Shown piece by piece: positions 24,685-35,661 of a stretch of 64,000 bases of DNA (position 1 is its first letter; each line of letters starts with the position of its first letter). Under the pieces are notes generated by a model. That model ran no database searches, was not told the DNA's origin, and saw nothing but the letters and a program-made list of their open reading frames with translations. The stretch spans positions 1 to 64,000 of the forward strand of contig CAZBRO010000007.1 in assembly GCA_964494505.1 (NCBI GenBank), written 5' to 3'. Position numbers and translations under genes: made by a program. The stretch comes from CAIYRG01 sp964494505 (GTDB lineage: Bacteria; Pseudomonadota; Alphaproteobacteria; Micropepsales; Micropepsaceae).

Positions 24685-26451
24685 TTATCCCGTTTTCCGC
24701 TGGCCGACGGAGGCCCCCGACACCCGCTCCTCGCTCGGCGCGACGTGGAAATCGATCACGCACACGCCTCCCTGCTTCAGCACGGCGACGCCCTGCTCCA
24801 GCGCGCCCGCCACATCGGCTCCCTTCGTCACCGGCCCGATCCCGACGGCTCCCTGCCCCCTCGCGATGGTGGCGATGTCGGGCATGGGGTCCTCCATGCG
24901 CAGGCCGATCCAGCGGTTCTTCACCTCGCGGCCGCGCGCCTTGGCGACGTTCTCCTGATGCAGCTCGTCGTTGAAATAGGAGCGGTTGTTGTCGATCAGG
25001 ATCAGCATCGGCACGCGATGGCGCACGGCGGTCCAGATGGCGGTCGCGCCCATGCAGAAATCGCCGTCGCCAAGCACCGAGACGGCATAGCGCCCCATGC
25101 GTTCGAGCGCGACGGCCGCGCCCACCGACAGACCCGGCCCCGAGCCCAAACCGCCGCCCCCATCCTTGCCCAGATAGGAGAGCGGGTGGCGGAGCGGCCA
25201 GATGTCCACCGGAAAGCCGCGGTTGAGAAGGCTGAACGTCACCATGTCGGGATCGTTGAACTCGGCGCGCAAGGCCGACGCGATGGCTTCGAGCGTCACG
25301 GCATCGCCGCCGGGCTCCGTGCGCGGACGCCGGGGGCGCTCCTTCCATGGCGCTTTGCGGCCTGGACCCAGCGCGGCGTTCAGTTCCTCCACGGCCGCGT
25401 CGGACGTCGTTGCCATGAGCACATCGCTCGGCGGGAGCGCCTGATATTCCATGCCCGCCCCGCCATGCAGCATCTGGTCGAGCGAGGCGGCGACGATCTT
25501 CGCCGTCACTTTCCCGACCGCGCCCGCCTGTTTCAGCGCGCCGCCAAGATCGACCCAATCGAGCGACAGGATCACGTCGGCTTCGTTCAGGATTTCGCGC
25601 GCAGGTTTTGGCAGCGCGTTGAACGGCGGGACGGCATGTGCGGGATGATCGGTCGGGAACATGGCGCCCGTCTTCAGATCGCTCATCACCACCGCACCGA
25701 GGCGCTCGGCGAGAGCGATGCGCGTGTTCCAGGCGGCCTCATTCTTGGCGCCCCGCCCCGCCAGAATCACGGGGCGTTCGGCCTTGGCGAGAATGGCGAC
25801 CGCGTGCTCGATTGCGCCGGCAGACGGCCGCGGGGGCTCGGGCGGCGAGAAGCGCGCGAGGTCTGGCCAGACCGGCTCCGCGTCGAGCTTGGCTTCCTGA
25901 AGTCCCGCATCGAGGCAGATATAGACGGGCGCCGTCGGGTGCGAGCGCGTCAGCAGATTGCCGCGCACCAGCGCCTCCACCAGCGAATCCGGCGAGGACG
26001 GCTGGTCGTCCCACTTCACGAAGGAGCGCACCAGGGACGCCTGATCGCGCATGGTGTGGATCCAGTCGATCCAGGGCCGGCGCTTTTCGGCGGCGAGCGG
26101 ACCCGTGGCGCCCAGCACCAGCATCGGGGCGCGGTCGCACCAGGCGTTGAACAGTCCCATCATCCCGTGCAGCAGCCCGACATTGGCGTGCAGAACGCAG
26201 GCCATGGGCTCGCCCGTGACGCGGGCGTAGCCATGGGCGATGGCGACCGAATGATCCTCGTGCAGGCAGAGCAAGATGCCGGGGTTCTCGTTGCCGAGAT
26301 GATTGACCAGCGAATCGTGAAAGCCGCGATAGGAGGCGCCGGGATTGAGGCTGATGAAGGGAATGTTGAACCGGCGCAGCATCTGGGCCGCGATGTCGCT
26401 GCCCCAGCCGACTGTTTCGTCGGGCACGCCTTCCGGCTTGTCGAGACGCAT
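24685..26451 (-). CDS. ThDP-dependent enzyme of the acetolactate synthase / decarboxylase superfamily
   Basis: 588 residues from 26,451; a longer frame to 26,589 would overlap the Rsm22 gene. The N-terminal pyrimidine-binding domain has the activating glutamate in CLHEDHSVAIAHGYAR. The central domain is near 210-350 (PVILAGRGAKNEAAW). The C-terminal diphosphate-binding motif is GDGDFCMGATAIWTAV followed by LIDNNRSYFND. Members are acetolactate synthases, benzoylformate decarboxylases, glyoxylate carboligases and related lyases; the substrate cannot be chosen from sequence. No small acetolactate-synthase subunit is adjacent, which argues against IlvB. Confidence 0.8.
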   Translation of the reverse strand: MRLDKPEGVPDETVGWGSDIAAQMLRRFNIPFISLNPGASYRGFHDSLVNHLGNENPGILLCLHEDHSVAIAHGYARVTGEPMACVLHANVGLLHGMMGLFNAWCDRAPMLVLGATGPLAAEKRRPWIDWIHTMRDQASLVRSFVKWDDQPSSPDSLVEALVRGNLLTRSHPTAPVYICLDAGLQEAKLDAEPVWPDLARFSPPEPPRPSAGAIEHAVAILAKAERPVILAGRGAKNEAAWNTRIALAERLGAVVMSDLKTGAMFPTDHPAHAVPPFNALPKPAREILNEADVILSLDWVDLGGALKQAGAVGKVTAKIVAASLDQMLHGGAGMEYQALPPSDVLMATTSDAAVEELNAALGPGRKAPWKERPRRPRTEPGGDAVTLEAIASALRAEFNDPDMVTFSLLNRGFPVDIWPLRHPLSYLGKDGGGGLGSGPGLSVGAAVALERMGRYAVSVLGDGDFCMGATAIWTAVRHRVPMLILIDNNRSYFNDELHQENVAKARGREVKNRWIGLRMEDPMPDIATIARGQGAVGIGPVTKGADVAGALEQGVAVLKQGGVCVIDFHVAPSEERVSGASVGQRKTG

Positions 26452-26500
26452 TGCACTCCCCCATGCGCTATGAGCTTTGCGCGCAGTCAAGCACAGCGTC

Positions 26501-27469
26501 CTAGAGCACGTCGCCCCATTTCTTTTTGGCCACAGCCTTGTAGGCCGTCCGGTCGCGCTTGGGCACGGTCTCGTCCCGCAACGCCCCATCGGCGCAGAGT
26601 TTCAGCCGCAGTCCAGGCTTGGAGGCATGCGGCTCGGTCAGCACGCGCGGGCGCGCAGGCGCGAACGCCACGGTCTCCCGCGCGGCCGCAAAGTAGGAGA
26701 ATTTCTCATCCTCGAACGGCACGGTTGCAGACTTGGCCCGCATGTGGTCGCGCGAGCGCGGCAGGCGCACGGCGAAATGGCACCAATCGGGCGCGACGAT
26801 GGGGCATCGGTAATCGCCCGGACAGGGAGCGGCGATGCGGGCCTGCTCGGTCAGGAGCCGCTCGCGGCATTGGAGCATGCGCGCAAAACCCGAAGGCGTG
26901 CCGGGCTCGACCACGACCAGCACGCCGCGGCAGCACCGCCACAGGGCGGACACGGCCTCTGCCACGCCGTTCGCGGGCAACTCGGTCAGGGCATAGGCCG
27001 CGATGACGAGATCGTATTCGCTTTGCAATCGCGGCGCGGCCAGATCGCCGGTGAGGATGTGCGCGTGACGGAGCGTCTCGTGTCCGCTTGCTTCGGCGAG
27101 ACGCCGCGCCGCCGCGATCAGGCGCGGATTCCTGTCGAACATGGTCACCTCGCCGATGCCGGGCCATGCTCCCAATGCTGCCCAGCTTGCGGTGCCCGGA
27201 CCTGCGCCCGCATCCAGAAGCGAGCGCGGTTCAAAGCCGGGCGCTCGCGCCCGCGCCTGTTTCAGCGCGGCTGCAACCGCGGCATAGGTCGCAGGCATGC
27301 GCGCCGTAAGATAGGCCGCGACGTCCGCCTCGCTCGCGATTGCCCCCGATGTGCCGCCCGCGCGATAGGTCTCGGACAGCGCGGCAGCGCGGCGCGTTTG
27401 CTCGCGCGTGTCCATGCCTTCGGCGTAATCGGCGATAGCGGCGCGCAAATCCGGCGGCAGGCCGCTCAC
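26501..27469 (-). CDS. Rsm22-like ribosomal small-subunit methyltransferase
   Basis: 322 residues. SAM motif I is SLLDAGAGPGTASWAA near residue 84. The Rsm22/METTL17 signature cysteines CPGDYRCPIVAPDWCHF (about 218-234) are the ligands of a predicted [4Fe-4S] cluster. A basic C-terminus (VPKRDRTAYKAVAKKKWGDVL) completes the protein. The family associates with the mitochondrial small ribosomal subunit in eukaryotes and has alphaproteobacterial homologues. Its start overlaps the stop of the universal stress protein gene by 4 bp, so the pair is probably coupled. Confidence 0.88.
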   Translation of the reverse strand: MSGLPPDLRAAIADYAEGMDTREQTRRAAALSETYRAGGTSGAIASEADVAAYLTARMPATYAAVAAALKQARARAPGFEPRSLLDAGAGPGTASWAALGAWPGIGEVTMFDRNPRLIAAARRLAEASGHETLRHAHILTGDLAAPRLQSEYDLVIAAYALTELPANGVAEAVSALWRCCRGVLVVVEPGTPSGFARMLQCRERLLTEQARIAAPCPGDYRCPIVAPDWCHFAVRLPRSRDHMRAKSATVPFEDEKFSYFAAARETVAFAPARPRVLTEPHASKPGLRLKLCADGALRDETVPKRDRTAYKAVAKKKWGDVL

Positions 27470-27963
27470 GCCAGCGCGTCGACGAGCTCGTCGGTGAGGC
27501 TGCCGGGCACTACGGTCACCGGAATCGGATATGCATTCGCCACCGGCCCTGCGATCAGCGCGACGAGCGGCCCCGGCCCCTCCTTGGAGGTGCCGGCGGC
27601 GAGTACCAGAATCGCGATGGCGCGGTCGTCCCGGATGAGCGCGCGGATTTCATCGGCGGCGCGGCCCTCGCGGATCACCAGCTCCGGCATGGTGCCGACG
27701 ATGTCGTTCACGGTTTTCGCCGAATCGTGCAGCTGGCGTTCGGCCTCCTGATGGGCCTCCTCGCGCATCTTGCGTTCGACGCCCGCCCATTGCTGGAAAT
27801 CGGCCGGCGCCACCACATAGAGGAGCGTGACGATGCCCCCTGTGTGCTGCGCCCGTCGGGCGGCAAAGCGCAACGCGACTTTGCACTCTTCCGTCTGGTC
27901 GACAACCACGAGGAATTTGCGCCGGGAAGGCGAGAGAGTTTGCGGCGCCGCAGGATCGCTCAT
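27466..27963 (-). CDS. Universal stress protein, UspA family
   Basis: 165 residues. A single Usp domain opens RKFLVVVDQTEECKVALRFA, with VTLLYVVAPADF as strand 2. It continues through VIREGRAADEIRALI and AILVLAAGT and ends in a PVTVVPG strand. The usual ATP-binding glycines (GxxGxxxxG) are not clearly conserved, since the segment reads AGTSKEGPGPLVALIAGPVA. It is upstream of and overlapping rsm22. Confidence 0.85.
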   Translation of the reverse strand: MSDPAAPQTLSPSRRKFLVVVDQTEECKVALRFAARRAQHTGGIVTLLYVVAPADFQQWAGVERKMREEAHQEAERQLHDSAKTVNDIVGTMPELVIREGRAADEIRALIRDDRAIAILVLAAGTSKEGPGPLVALIAGPVANAYPIPVTVVPGSLTDELVDALA

Positions 27964-28044
27964 TGCCGCGCATCGTGCATCGTCACAGCCACCCTCGCAA
28001 GAGGCAGCGGGTGCCGAACGAGTCCGTTACAGGCCCGACGAACC

Positions 28045-28428
28045 TCAGAGCTGCAGGGCAGTCTGGGATGCGTATTTGAACGTCGTGAGATCGATCGCCT
28101 TGGCAATCTGCTTGCTCGCGGCGATTTCGTCGATCTCTCCGGCATGCAAGGAAATGCGTGTCTTCCATGCGAGCTGCAGCGCCGCATCGTATCCGGTGGC
28201 ATATTGCAGCGGCTTTATCGCATGCAATAGAGCGGCGGACAGCGCGCCTGCACCGGCACAAATCTGGTTTCCGCCTCCCGGGAGCAGGCCCATCGCGGCG
28301 ACGACGGGAAAGCCGACCGCCATCGCAACGAAAAGCGCATACACACCGAACCATGTGTAATAGCCTTTGTTCATGCGGCGGGCGCATGCCCCAATTTCCA
28401 TAACCGTTCTGGAATTCTGTTCAGCCAT
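28045..28428 (-). CDS. Small two-TM membrane protein
   Basis: 127 residues from the ATG at 28,428; the upstream extension to 28,530 looks non-coding. A polar N-terminus with paired Cys/Arg (IGACARRMNKGYYTW) is followed by two hydrophobic segments (VYALFVAMAVGFPVVAAMGL and CAGAGALSAALLHAI) and a helical tail YATGYDAALQLAWKTRIS. The layout recalls small 2TM proteins of the SLATT/DUF4231 type, but the match is too weak to name. Confidence 0.6.
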   Translation of the reverse strand: MAEQNSRTVMEIGACARRMNKGYYTWFGVYALFVAMAVGFPVVAAMGLLPGGGNQICAGAGALSAALLHAIKPLQYATGYDAALQLAWKTRISLHAGEIDEIAASKQIAKAIDLTTFKYASQTALQL

Positions 28429-28531
28429 CTTCGACCCCAACATTTGAAGATTGCGCGACTCAGTGTGACAAGTATGACGCAAGAACGTCCAAACGCCAGG
28501 GCGCGAAGGACGGTTGGGCCGGGAACTCACG

Positions 28532-31282
28532 TTACTTATGGGGTTCCGAGAGCATGCGCTTCAAAGCATAAACAAGTTCCAATGCGGCTTTGGGCGTGAG
28601 CGCGTCGGGATCGGCGGCCCGTAGCGCGTCTTCGATTGGGCTCGCCCGCGGCTCGGCGGGTTTGCTCGCGCGCACGCGTTCGGCGAACAGCGGCAGATCG
28701 TCGATGCGCGCGAGCGGCTTGTGGCCTTCGCGCCCCTCTTCGAGCGCGCGCAGGACTTCGCTTGCCCGCCCGATCACTGCTTTGGGAAGCCCCGCCAATT
28801 TCGCCACCTGGATGCCGTAGGAGCGGTCGGCCGCCCCCGGCGCCACCTCATGCAGAAAGACGACATCGTCCTTCCACTCCCTCACGCGCATGGTGGCGCA
28901 TGCGACATCGGTGAGCCGTTCGGCGAGCGCAACCAGCTCGTGGTAATGGGTGGCGAACAGCGCACGCGATTTGTTGACCGCGTTCAGATGCTCGACCACC
29001 GCCCAGGCGATTGCGAGCCCGTCGAACGTCGCCGTGCCGCGTCCGATCTCGTCCAGGATCACCAGCGACCGCGGGCCCGCCTGGTTCAGGATGGCTGCGG
29101 TCTCGACCATCTCGACCATGAAGGTCGAACGCCCGCGCGCGAGATCGTCGGCCGCGCCCACCCGGCTGAAGAGGCGATCCACGGCGCCGATATGGACAGA
29201 TTCCGCCGGCACATAGGAGCCGGCCTGCGCGAGGATCGCGATCAGCGCGTTCTGGCGCAGGAAGGTGGATTTGCCCGCCATGTTGGGACCTGTGACCAGC
29301 CACAGCCGCCCAGGGCCGCCACCCTCGGATTCGCCCGGCGTGAGATCGCTTCCATTGGCCGTGAACGGTCCGCGGTTCTCGGCTTGCAGGGCCGCTTCCA
29401 CCACCGGATGCCGCCCGCGCACGATGCGGAAGGCAAGAGAACCGTCCACCACGGGACGGGAATATTGCCGCTGCTCGGCGAGGGTTGCGAGCGCGGCCGC
29501 CACATCCAGCACCGCGAGCGCGTCCGCGACGCGGGCAAGGGCGGGTGTTGCCGCGCGCACCTCCTGCCCAAGCGAATCGAACAGGTCGAGTTCGATGGCA
29601 AGCGCGGTCTCGCCGGCTTGCGCGATCTTCATCGCGAGTTGCGCAAGCTCATCCGTCGAGAAGCGAACGGCCGAGGCGACCGTCTGGCGATGGCGAAAGC
29701 GCGCGGCCTGTGCGACCAGCTTGTCGGCATGGGTAGCGGTCACTTCGATGAAATAACCGAGCACCGCATTGTGCTTGATCTTGAGGGAGGCGATTCCCGT
29801 TTCGGCGCGATAGCGCGACTCCAGCCCCGCCACGACCCGGCGCGATTCGTCGCGAAGCGCGCGCACCTCATCCAAGGCGGCATGGGCGCCGGCAAGAATG
29901 AAGCCTCCGTCGCGTGCGAAAAATGGAGGTTCGGCCACGAGCAATTGCTCCAGCCGGTCCGACAGCGCTCGGGCCTCGGCGATTGCGCCTGTGAGCGCGG
30001 TCGCGGCGTCGGCGAGTTCACCGGGCGCGGGTTGAAGCACGTCGCCAAGCTCACTCAGATTACGGCGCAACAGGCGCGCGGCGCTCAGCCCGTCGCGGAT
30101 GGCGCCCAGATCGCGAGGCCCGCCACGCTGAAGCGCGATGCGGGCGGCCGCGCGCGCAATGTCGGGCGCCGATTTCAGATGGGCGCGCACGCTTTCTCGC
30201 AACGAAGATTTTTCCAGGAAGAACCCGATCGCATCCAAACGCGGAGCAATCGCGGCGGGGTCGGTGAGCGGTGCCGTCAGCCTTTGATGCAGCAGGCGCG
30301 CGCCCGCCGCGGTCACGGTCTTGTCGATCACCGACAGCAGGCTTCCGCGCCGCTCGCCCGACAGTGTCTCGGTCAGTTCGAGATTGCGCCGCGTCGCCGC
30401 ATCGATGGCCATGCGGCCCGTCTCCGCGTCGCGCTTCAGCGGCTTCAGAGCCGCACGTTTGCCTTTCTGCGTCAGGTCGAGATAGCCCGCAAGCGCGCCC
30501 GCCGCCGACAATTCGGCCCGCGAGAATGCGCCGAACCCGTCGAGCACGCTGACGCCGTAGAGGTCCTTCAACAGCCGTTCGCCGGTGCCCGAATCGAAAT
30601 TCGCGCCCGGCCGCGGGGTCAGCAGCGGTCCCAATTCCTTCAACACCGGGCCCACCGTCTCGTCGCCGAGCAGCGCGTCGGGCGCCAGCAGCTCGCGCGG
30701 AGAAAGGCGCGCCAAGGTTTGGGCGAGGTCGGCGGCAGTGACCTGCTCCACCGCGAAATCGCCGGTCGAGATGTCCGCCCACGCCAGCGCCAATTCGCCG
30801 CCGGCCCGTCCGAGTGCGGCCAAGACCGATGGCGACCGCGCGTCGAGCAGCGATTCCTCGGTCAGCGTGCCGGGGGTGACCAGCCGGATCACTTCGCGCT
30901 TCACCGGAGCCTTGGCGCCGCGCTTCTTGGCGAGGGCGGGGTCTTCCATCTGCTCGCAGACCGCGACCCGGAAGCCCTTGCGGATGAGCTTTTCGAGATA
31001 GGCTTCAGCCGCATGGACCGGCACGCCGCACATCGGGATGTCGAGCCCCTGATGCTTGCCGCGCTTGGTCAGCGCGATGTCGAGTGCGGCTGCGGCTTTG
31101 ACCGCATCCTCGAAGAACAGCTCGTAGAAATCCCCCATGCGGTAGAACAACAGGTAATCCGGATGGGCCGCCTTGATCTCGTGGTACTGCGCCATCATGG
31201 GCGTCGCATCGGCGAGCGCCGCCTCGCGCGCGGGCTCGCTGTCGTCCTTGTCGATCGGTAGGTGCGCGTAGGTTTCGGCCAT
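28532..31282 (-). CDS. mutS: DNA mismatch repair protein MutS
   Basis: 916 residues, a usual length for alphaproteobacterial MutS. The mismatch-binding domain has YRMGDFYELFFEDA (the Phe-x-Glu reading wedge), followed by the connector, lever and clamp domains. The ATPase has Walker A TGPNMAGKSTFLRQ, the signature STFMVEMVETAAIL, Walker B LVILDEIGRGTATFDG and SRALFATHYHEL. The protein scans newly replicated DNA and recruits MutL. The C-terminus after the helix-turn-helix (GIQVAKLAGLPKAVIGRA) is a short tail. It is transcribed away from the malic enzyme gene. Confidence 0.97.
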   Translation of the reverse strand: MAETYAHLPIDKDDSEPAREAALADATPMMAQYHEIKAAHPDYLLFYRMGDFYELFFEDAVKAAAALDIALTKRGKHQGLDIPMCGVPVHAAEAYLEKLIRKGFRVAVCEQMEDPALAKKRGAKAPVKREVIRLVTPGTLTEESLLDARSPSVLAALGRAGGELALAWADISTGDFAVEQVTAADLAQTLARLSPRELLAPDALLGDETVGPVLKELGPLLTPRPGANFDSGTGERLLKDLYGVSVLDGFGAFSRAELSAAGALAGYLDLTQKGKRAALKPLKRDAETGRMAIDAATRRNLELTETLSGERRGSLLSVIDKTVTAAGARLLHQRLTAPLTDPAAIAPRLDAIGFFLEKSSLRESVRAHLKSAPDIARAAARIALQRGGPRDLGAIRDGLSAARLLRRNLSELGDVLQPAPGELADAATALTGAIAEARALSDRLEQLLVAEPPFFARDGGFILAGAHAALDEVRALRDESRRVVAGLESRYRAETGIASLKIKHNAVLGYFIEVTATHADKLVAQAARFRHRQTVASAVRFSTDELAQLAMKIAQAGETALAIELDLFDSLGQEVRAATPALARVADALAVLDVAAALATLAEQRQYSRPVVDGSLAFRIVRGRHPVVEAALQAENRGPFTANGSDLTPGESEGGGPGRLWLVTGPNMAGKSTFLRQNALIAILAQAGSYVPAESVHIGAVDRLFSRVGAADDLARGRSTFMVEMVETAAILNQAGPRSLVILDEIGRGTATFDGLAIAWAVVEHLNAVNKSRALFATHYHELVALAERLTDVACATMRVREWKDDVVFLHEVAPGAADRSYGIQVAKLAGLPKAVIGRASEVLRALEEGREGHKPLARIDDLPLFAERVRASKPAEPRASPIEDALRAADPDALTPKAALELVYALKRMLSEPHK

Positions 31283-31434
31283 GCGTCGAGCCTAGCAGAT
31301 CGGTTTCAAGCGTTGGCGCGAACGGCGCACCGGGCCGCGATTTGTCCCCAAGGCATCGCTTTCGCTTGCCGAAGGTTGAACGCCGAGCCTTATCGGCTCA
31401 GAATCGCGCCATTGATTTGGAGAACTATTCTCAC

Positions 31435-32727
31435 ATGGCCGACCGCCCGTCATTCACCGCTGAAGAAGCCTTGGCTTTCCATGCCGGCGACAAGCCCGGC
31501 AAGCTCGAAATCCGCGCCACCAAACCGATGGCGACCCAGCGCGATCTTTCTCTCGCCTATTCCCCCGGCGTTGCCGTTCCGGTGCTGGCCATCGCCAAGA
31601 ATCCCGACCTCGCCTACGTGTATACGACGCGGGCGAACCGGGTTGCGGTGATCTCCAACGGTACGGCGATCCTCGGTCTGGGCGATCTCGGCGCGCTGGC
31701 CTCCAAGCCCGTGATGGAGGGCAAGGCCGTCCTCTTCAAGCGCTTCGCCGATATCGACGCCATCGATCTGGAGGTCGACACCTCGGACGTCGAATCCTTC
31801 ATCGGCGCGGTGCGCTATCTCGGACCCACCTGCGGCGGCATCAATCTCGAAGACATCAAGGCGCCTGATTGCTTCATCATCGAGAATCGCCTGCGGTCGC
31901 TGATGGACATTCCCGTCTTCCATGACGATCAGCATGGAACGGCCATCATTACGGCGGCGGGCTTCATCAATGCGCTGCAATTGACGGGGCGCAAAATCGA
32001 AAACACCAAGCTCGTGGTGAATGGCGCGGGCGCGGCCGGCATTGCCTGCCTCAACCTGCTCGCCCAAATGGGGCTGATGCGCAGCAACGTCATCCTCTGC
32101 GACACCAAAGGCGTGATCTATAGCGGGCGCACCGAAGGGATGAACCAATGGAAGATGCCTTATGCTGCCGAAACCAATGCGCGCACGCTGAGCGAGGCGC
32201 TTGAGGGGGCGGATGTGTTCATCGGTCTCTCGGCGAAGGGCGCGGTGACGCAGGCGATGGTCAAGACCATGGCGAAGGAGCCGATCATTTTCGCCATGGC
32301 CAATCCCGATCCCGAGATCACGCCCGAAGAGGTCCGCGAGGTGAGAAGCGATGCCATCATCGCGACGGGCCGTTCGGACTATCCAAACCAGATCAACAAT
32401 GTTCTCGGCTTCCCCTATATTTTTCGCGGCGCGCTCGATGTCGCGGCCACGACCATCAACGAAGAGATGAAGATCGCCGCCGCCAACGCCTTGGCCGAGC
32501 TTGCGCGCGAAGAGGTGCCGGAATCGGTCGCGGCCGCCTATCGCGGGGCGCATTATGTCTACGGCCGGGATTACATCATTCCGGTGCCGTTCGATCCGCG
32601 GTTGATTTCGCGGGTGTCTTCGGCGGTCGCGGAAGCCGCGATGAAGAGCGGTGTTGCGCGCCGGCCGATTGCCGATATGGACGCCTATCGCGCCCGCCTC
32701 GCAGCCCGTCTCGGCGTCACCCTATGA
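31435..32727 (+). CDS. NADP-type malic enzyme, single-domain form
   Basis: 430 residues from the ATG at 31,435; the frame stays open to 31,342. The malic domain has LSLAYSPGVAVPVLAI and LGLGDLGALASKPVMEGKAVLFK, and the metal/substrate site CFIIENRL, FHDDQHGTA. The NAD(P) domain has LVVNGAGAAGIACLNLL and IIFAMANPDPEITPEEV. It oxidatively decarboxylates malate to pyruvate. Alphaproteobacterial MaeB/DME enzymes usually carry an extra phosphotransacetylase-like domain of about 320 residues. This one stops just after the malic module (DMDAYRARLAARLGVTL), and no such domain follows. Confidence 0.88.
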   Translation: MADRPSFTAEEALAFHAGDKPGKLEIRATKPMATQRDLSLAYSPGVAVPVLAIAKNPDLAYVYTTRANRVAVISNGTAILGLGDLGALASKPVMEGKAVLFKRFADIDAIDLEVDTSDVESFIGAVRYLGPTCGGINLEDIKAPDCFIIENRLRSLMDIPVFHDDQHGTAIITAAGFINALQLTGRKIENTKLVVNGAGAAGIACLNLLAQMGLMRSNVILCDTKGVIYSGRTEGMNQWKMPYAAETNARTLSEALEGADVFIGLSAKGAVTQAMVKTMAKEPIIFAMANPDPEITPEEVREVRSDAIIATGRSDYPNQINNVLGFPYIFRGALDVAATTINEEMKIAAANALAELAREEVPESVAAAYRGAHYVYGRDYIIPVPFDPRLISRVSSAVAEAAMKSGVARRPIADMDAYRARLAARLGVTL

Positions 32728-32825
32728 TGGCGGATTGGCTGGACCTTGATGGTTTTCCCGCCTGCCCGGCCTATGGTATCAAGCCTTGAGGGCCGCTCGG
32801 GCCGGGCGGAAGGGAGACAGCTTTC

Positions 32826-33074
32826 ATGCGCACCATCATCGTCGTGGCATCGATCGGAATGGCACTTTCGGCCTGTGCGGCCGACCCGAGCGTCATGCGC
32901 CAGGCGGCGCTGAACTGCCAGGCTGTCGGCATCACCGAGAAGGACCCGCAATTCGCCACCTGCACCAAGGCCTTTTCGCAGCAGCATATCGAGGATCGGC
33001 TTGCCCAGACCTATCATGACGCGCTGAATGCCGTTCCGAACGACCGGCGGATCGCCCATATGGACGTCTACTGA
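32826..33074 (+). CDS. Small putative lipoprotein
   Basis: 82 residues. A signal peptide ends in the lipobox-like LSAC (residues 14-17), so Cys17 is the predicted lipidated residue. Two further cysteines (CQAVGITEKDPQFATC, about 31-46) may form a disulfide in the periplasm. GGAAGGGAGA precedes the ATG. Short proteins of this type with a QAVGITEKDPQF-like core occur widely in alphaproteobacteria; function unknown. Confidence 0.75.
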   Translation: MRTIIVVASIGMALSACAADPSVMRQAALNCQAVGITEKDPQFATCTKAFSQQHIEDRLAQTYHDALNAVPNDRRIAHMDVY

Positions 33075-33463
33075 CCCTCGCCTGCCGCATCGCCAACCGA
33101 GGGTTAATGGGGCTTAGGGCGCAAACGCCACGAGCCCGAATTCCGCGCAGTTCCTGGATTTTGGGGGAGCCTCGGCGCAGATATCGCTAGACGGGGGTCT
33201 GATGGGCGATGTCGCTATCCGAGGCTCGCCAAGAGCTTACCCCAATGATCGAATTCCGGTTGGTGATAAACTTGAGACGCAACCGGGACGAAATCCGGAC
33301 CAAGTGTCCGGCCGCGACGAAGCGGCAATCTCAATCCGGGGCCGCATGCCCCTCCATGGGATCGCCCAGGGGGTAACCGAGCGGCCCTTGCACCATTGGT
33401 GGCTGAGCCGGGCTATTTGCGGTGAAACTATGCAAAACCGCCTCCGAAGCCCGCGTAACGCGG

Positions 33464-33491
33464 TTGTCGGAGCTTTCTCCCCTCCCTATAT
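33464..33491 (+). promoter_or_regulatory. Candidate heat-shock (RpoH-type) promoter of dnaK
   Basis: TTGTCG (33,464-33,469), a 16-bp spacer, then CTATAT (33,486-33,491) inside CCCTATATA. The CCTATAT-like -10 fits alphaproteobacterial sigma-32 promoters. It lies about 100 bp before dnaK. The rest of 33,075-33,594 shows no gene that I can support; the frame open at 33,202-33,558 looks like chance. Confidence 0.5.
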
Positions 33492-33594
33492 AGCGCAAGA
33501 CACGCCTTTCGTTTCGGTTTGGATCGAGGGGATGGACGAGAGGGGCCGCTTCCGTTGAAGGGCCCAAGCGTCTGTCCGCCATCAGGAGGATTAT

Positions 33595-35523
<1,929 letters not shown>

Positions 35524-35545
35524 GCTGCACCTTTGGAAAATCGGA

Positions 35546-35639
35546 GTTCAGAAACCGGAAATCGGAATAGTGTAGATGAGTGATTGCTTATCTGATTTCA
35601 GGCTTCCGAATTCGGATGTCCGGTTTCTGGTTTCTGAAC
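35546..35639. repeat. Inverted repeat in the dnaK-dnaJ spacer
   Basis: GTTCAGAAACC (35,546-35,556) is the exact inverse of GGTTTCTGAAC (35,629-35,639), with further related GGAAATCGGAA / TTCCGAATTCGG stretches between them. The function is unknown; it could fold in the mRNA. Confidence 0.5.
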
Positions 35640-35661
35640 AGTACGCCGGGGGGCGGGTGCC

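Noticed and set aside
24745..27006. Long plus-strand open frame (753 codons) opposite the ThDP enzyme and Rsm22 genes
   Set aside because: Antisense shadow of two clear minus-strand genes in GC-rich codon usage; no domain and an Arg/His-rich composition.
28721..31261. 846-codon plus-strand frame opposite mutS
   Set aside because: Shadow frame; mutS is complete with all motifs on the other strand.
33202..33558. 118-codon frame upstream of dnaK
   Set aside because: It runs through the candidate promoter, has no recognisable pattern and no ribosome site; the region is better read as regulatory.
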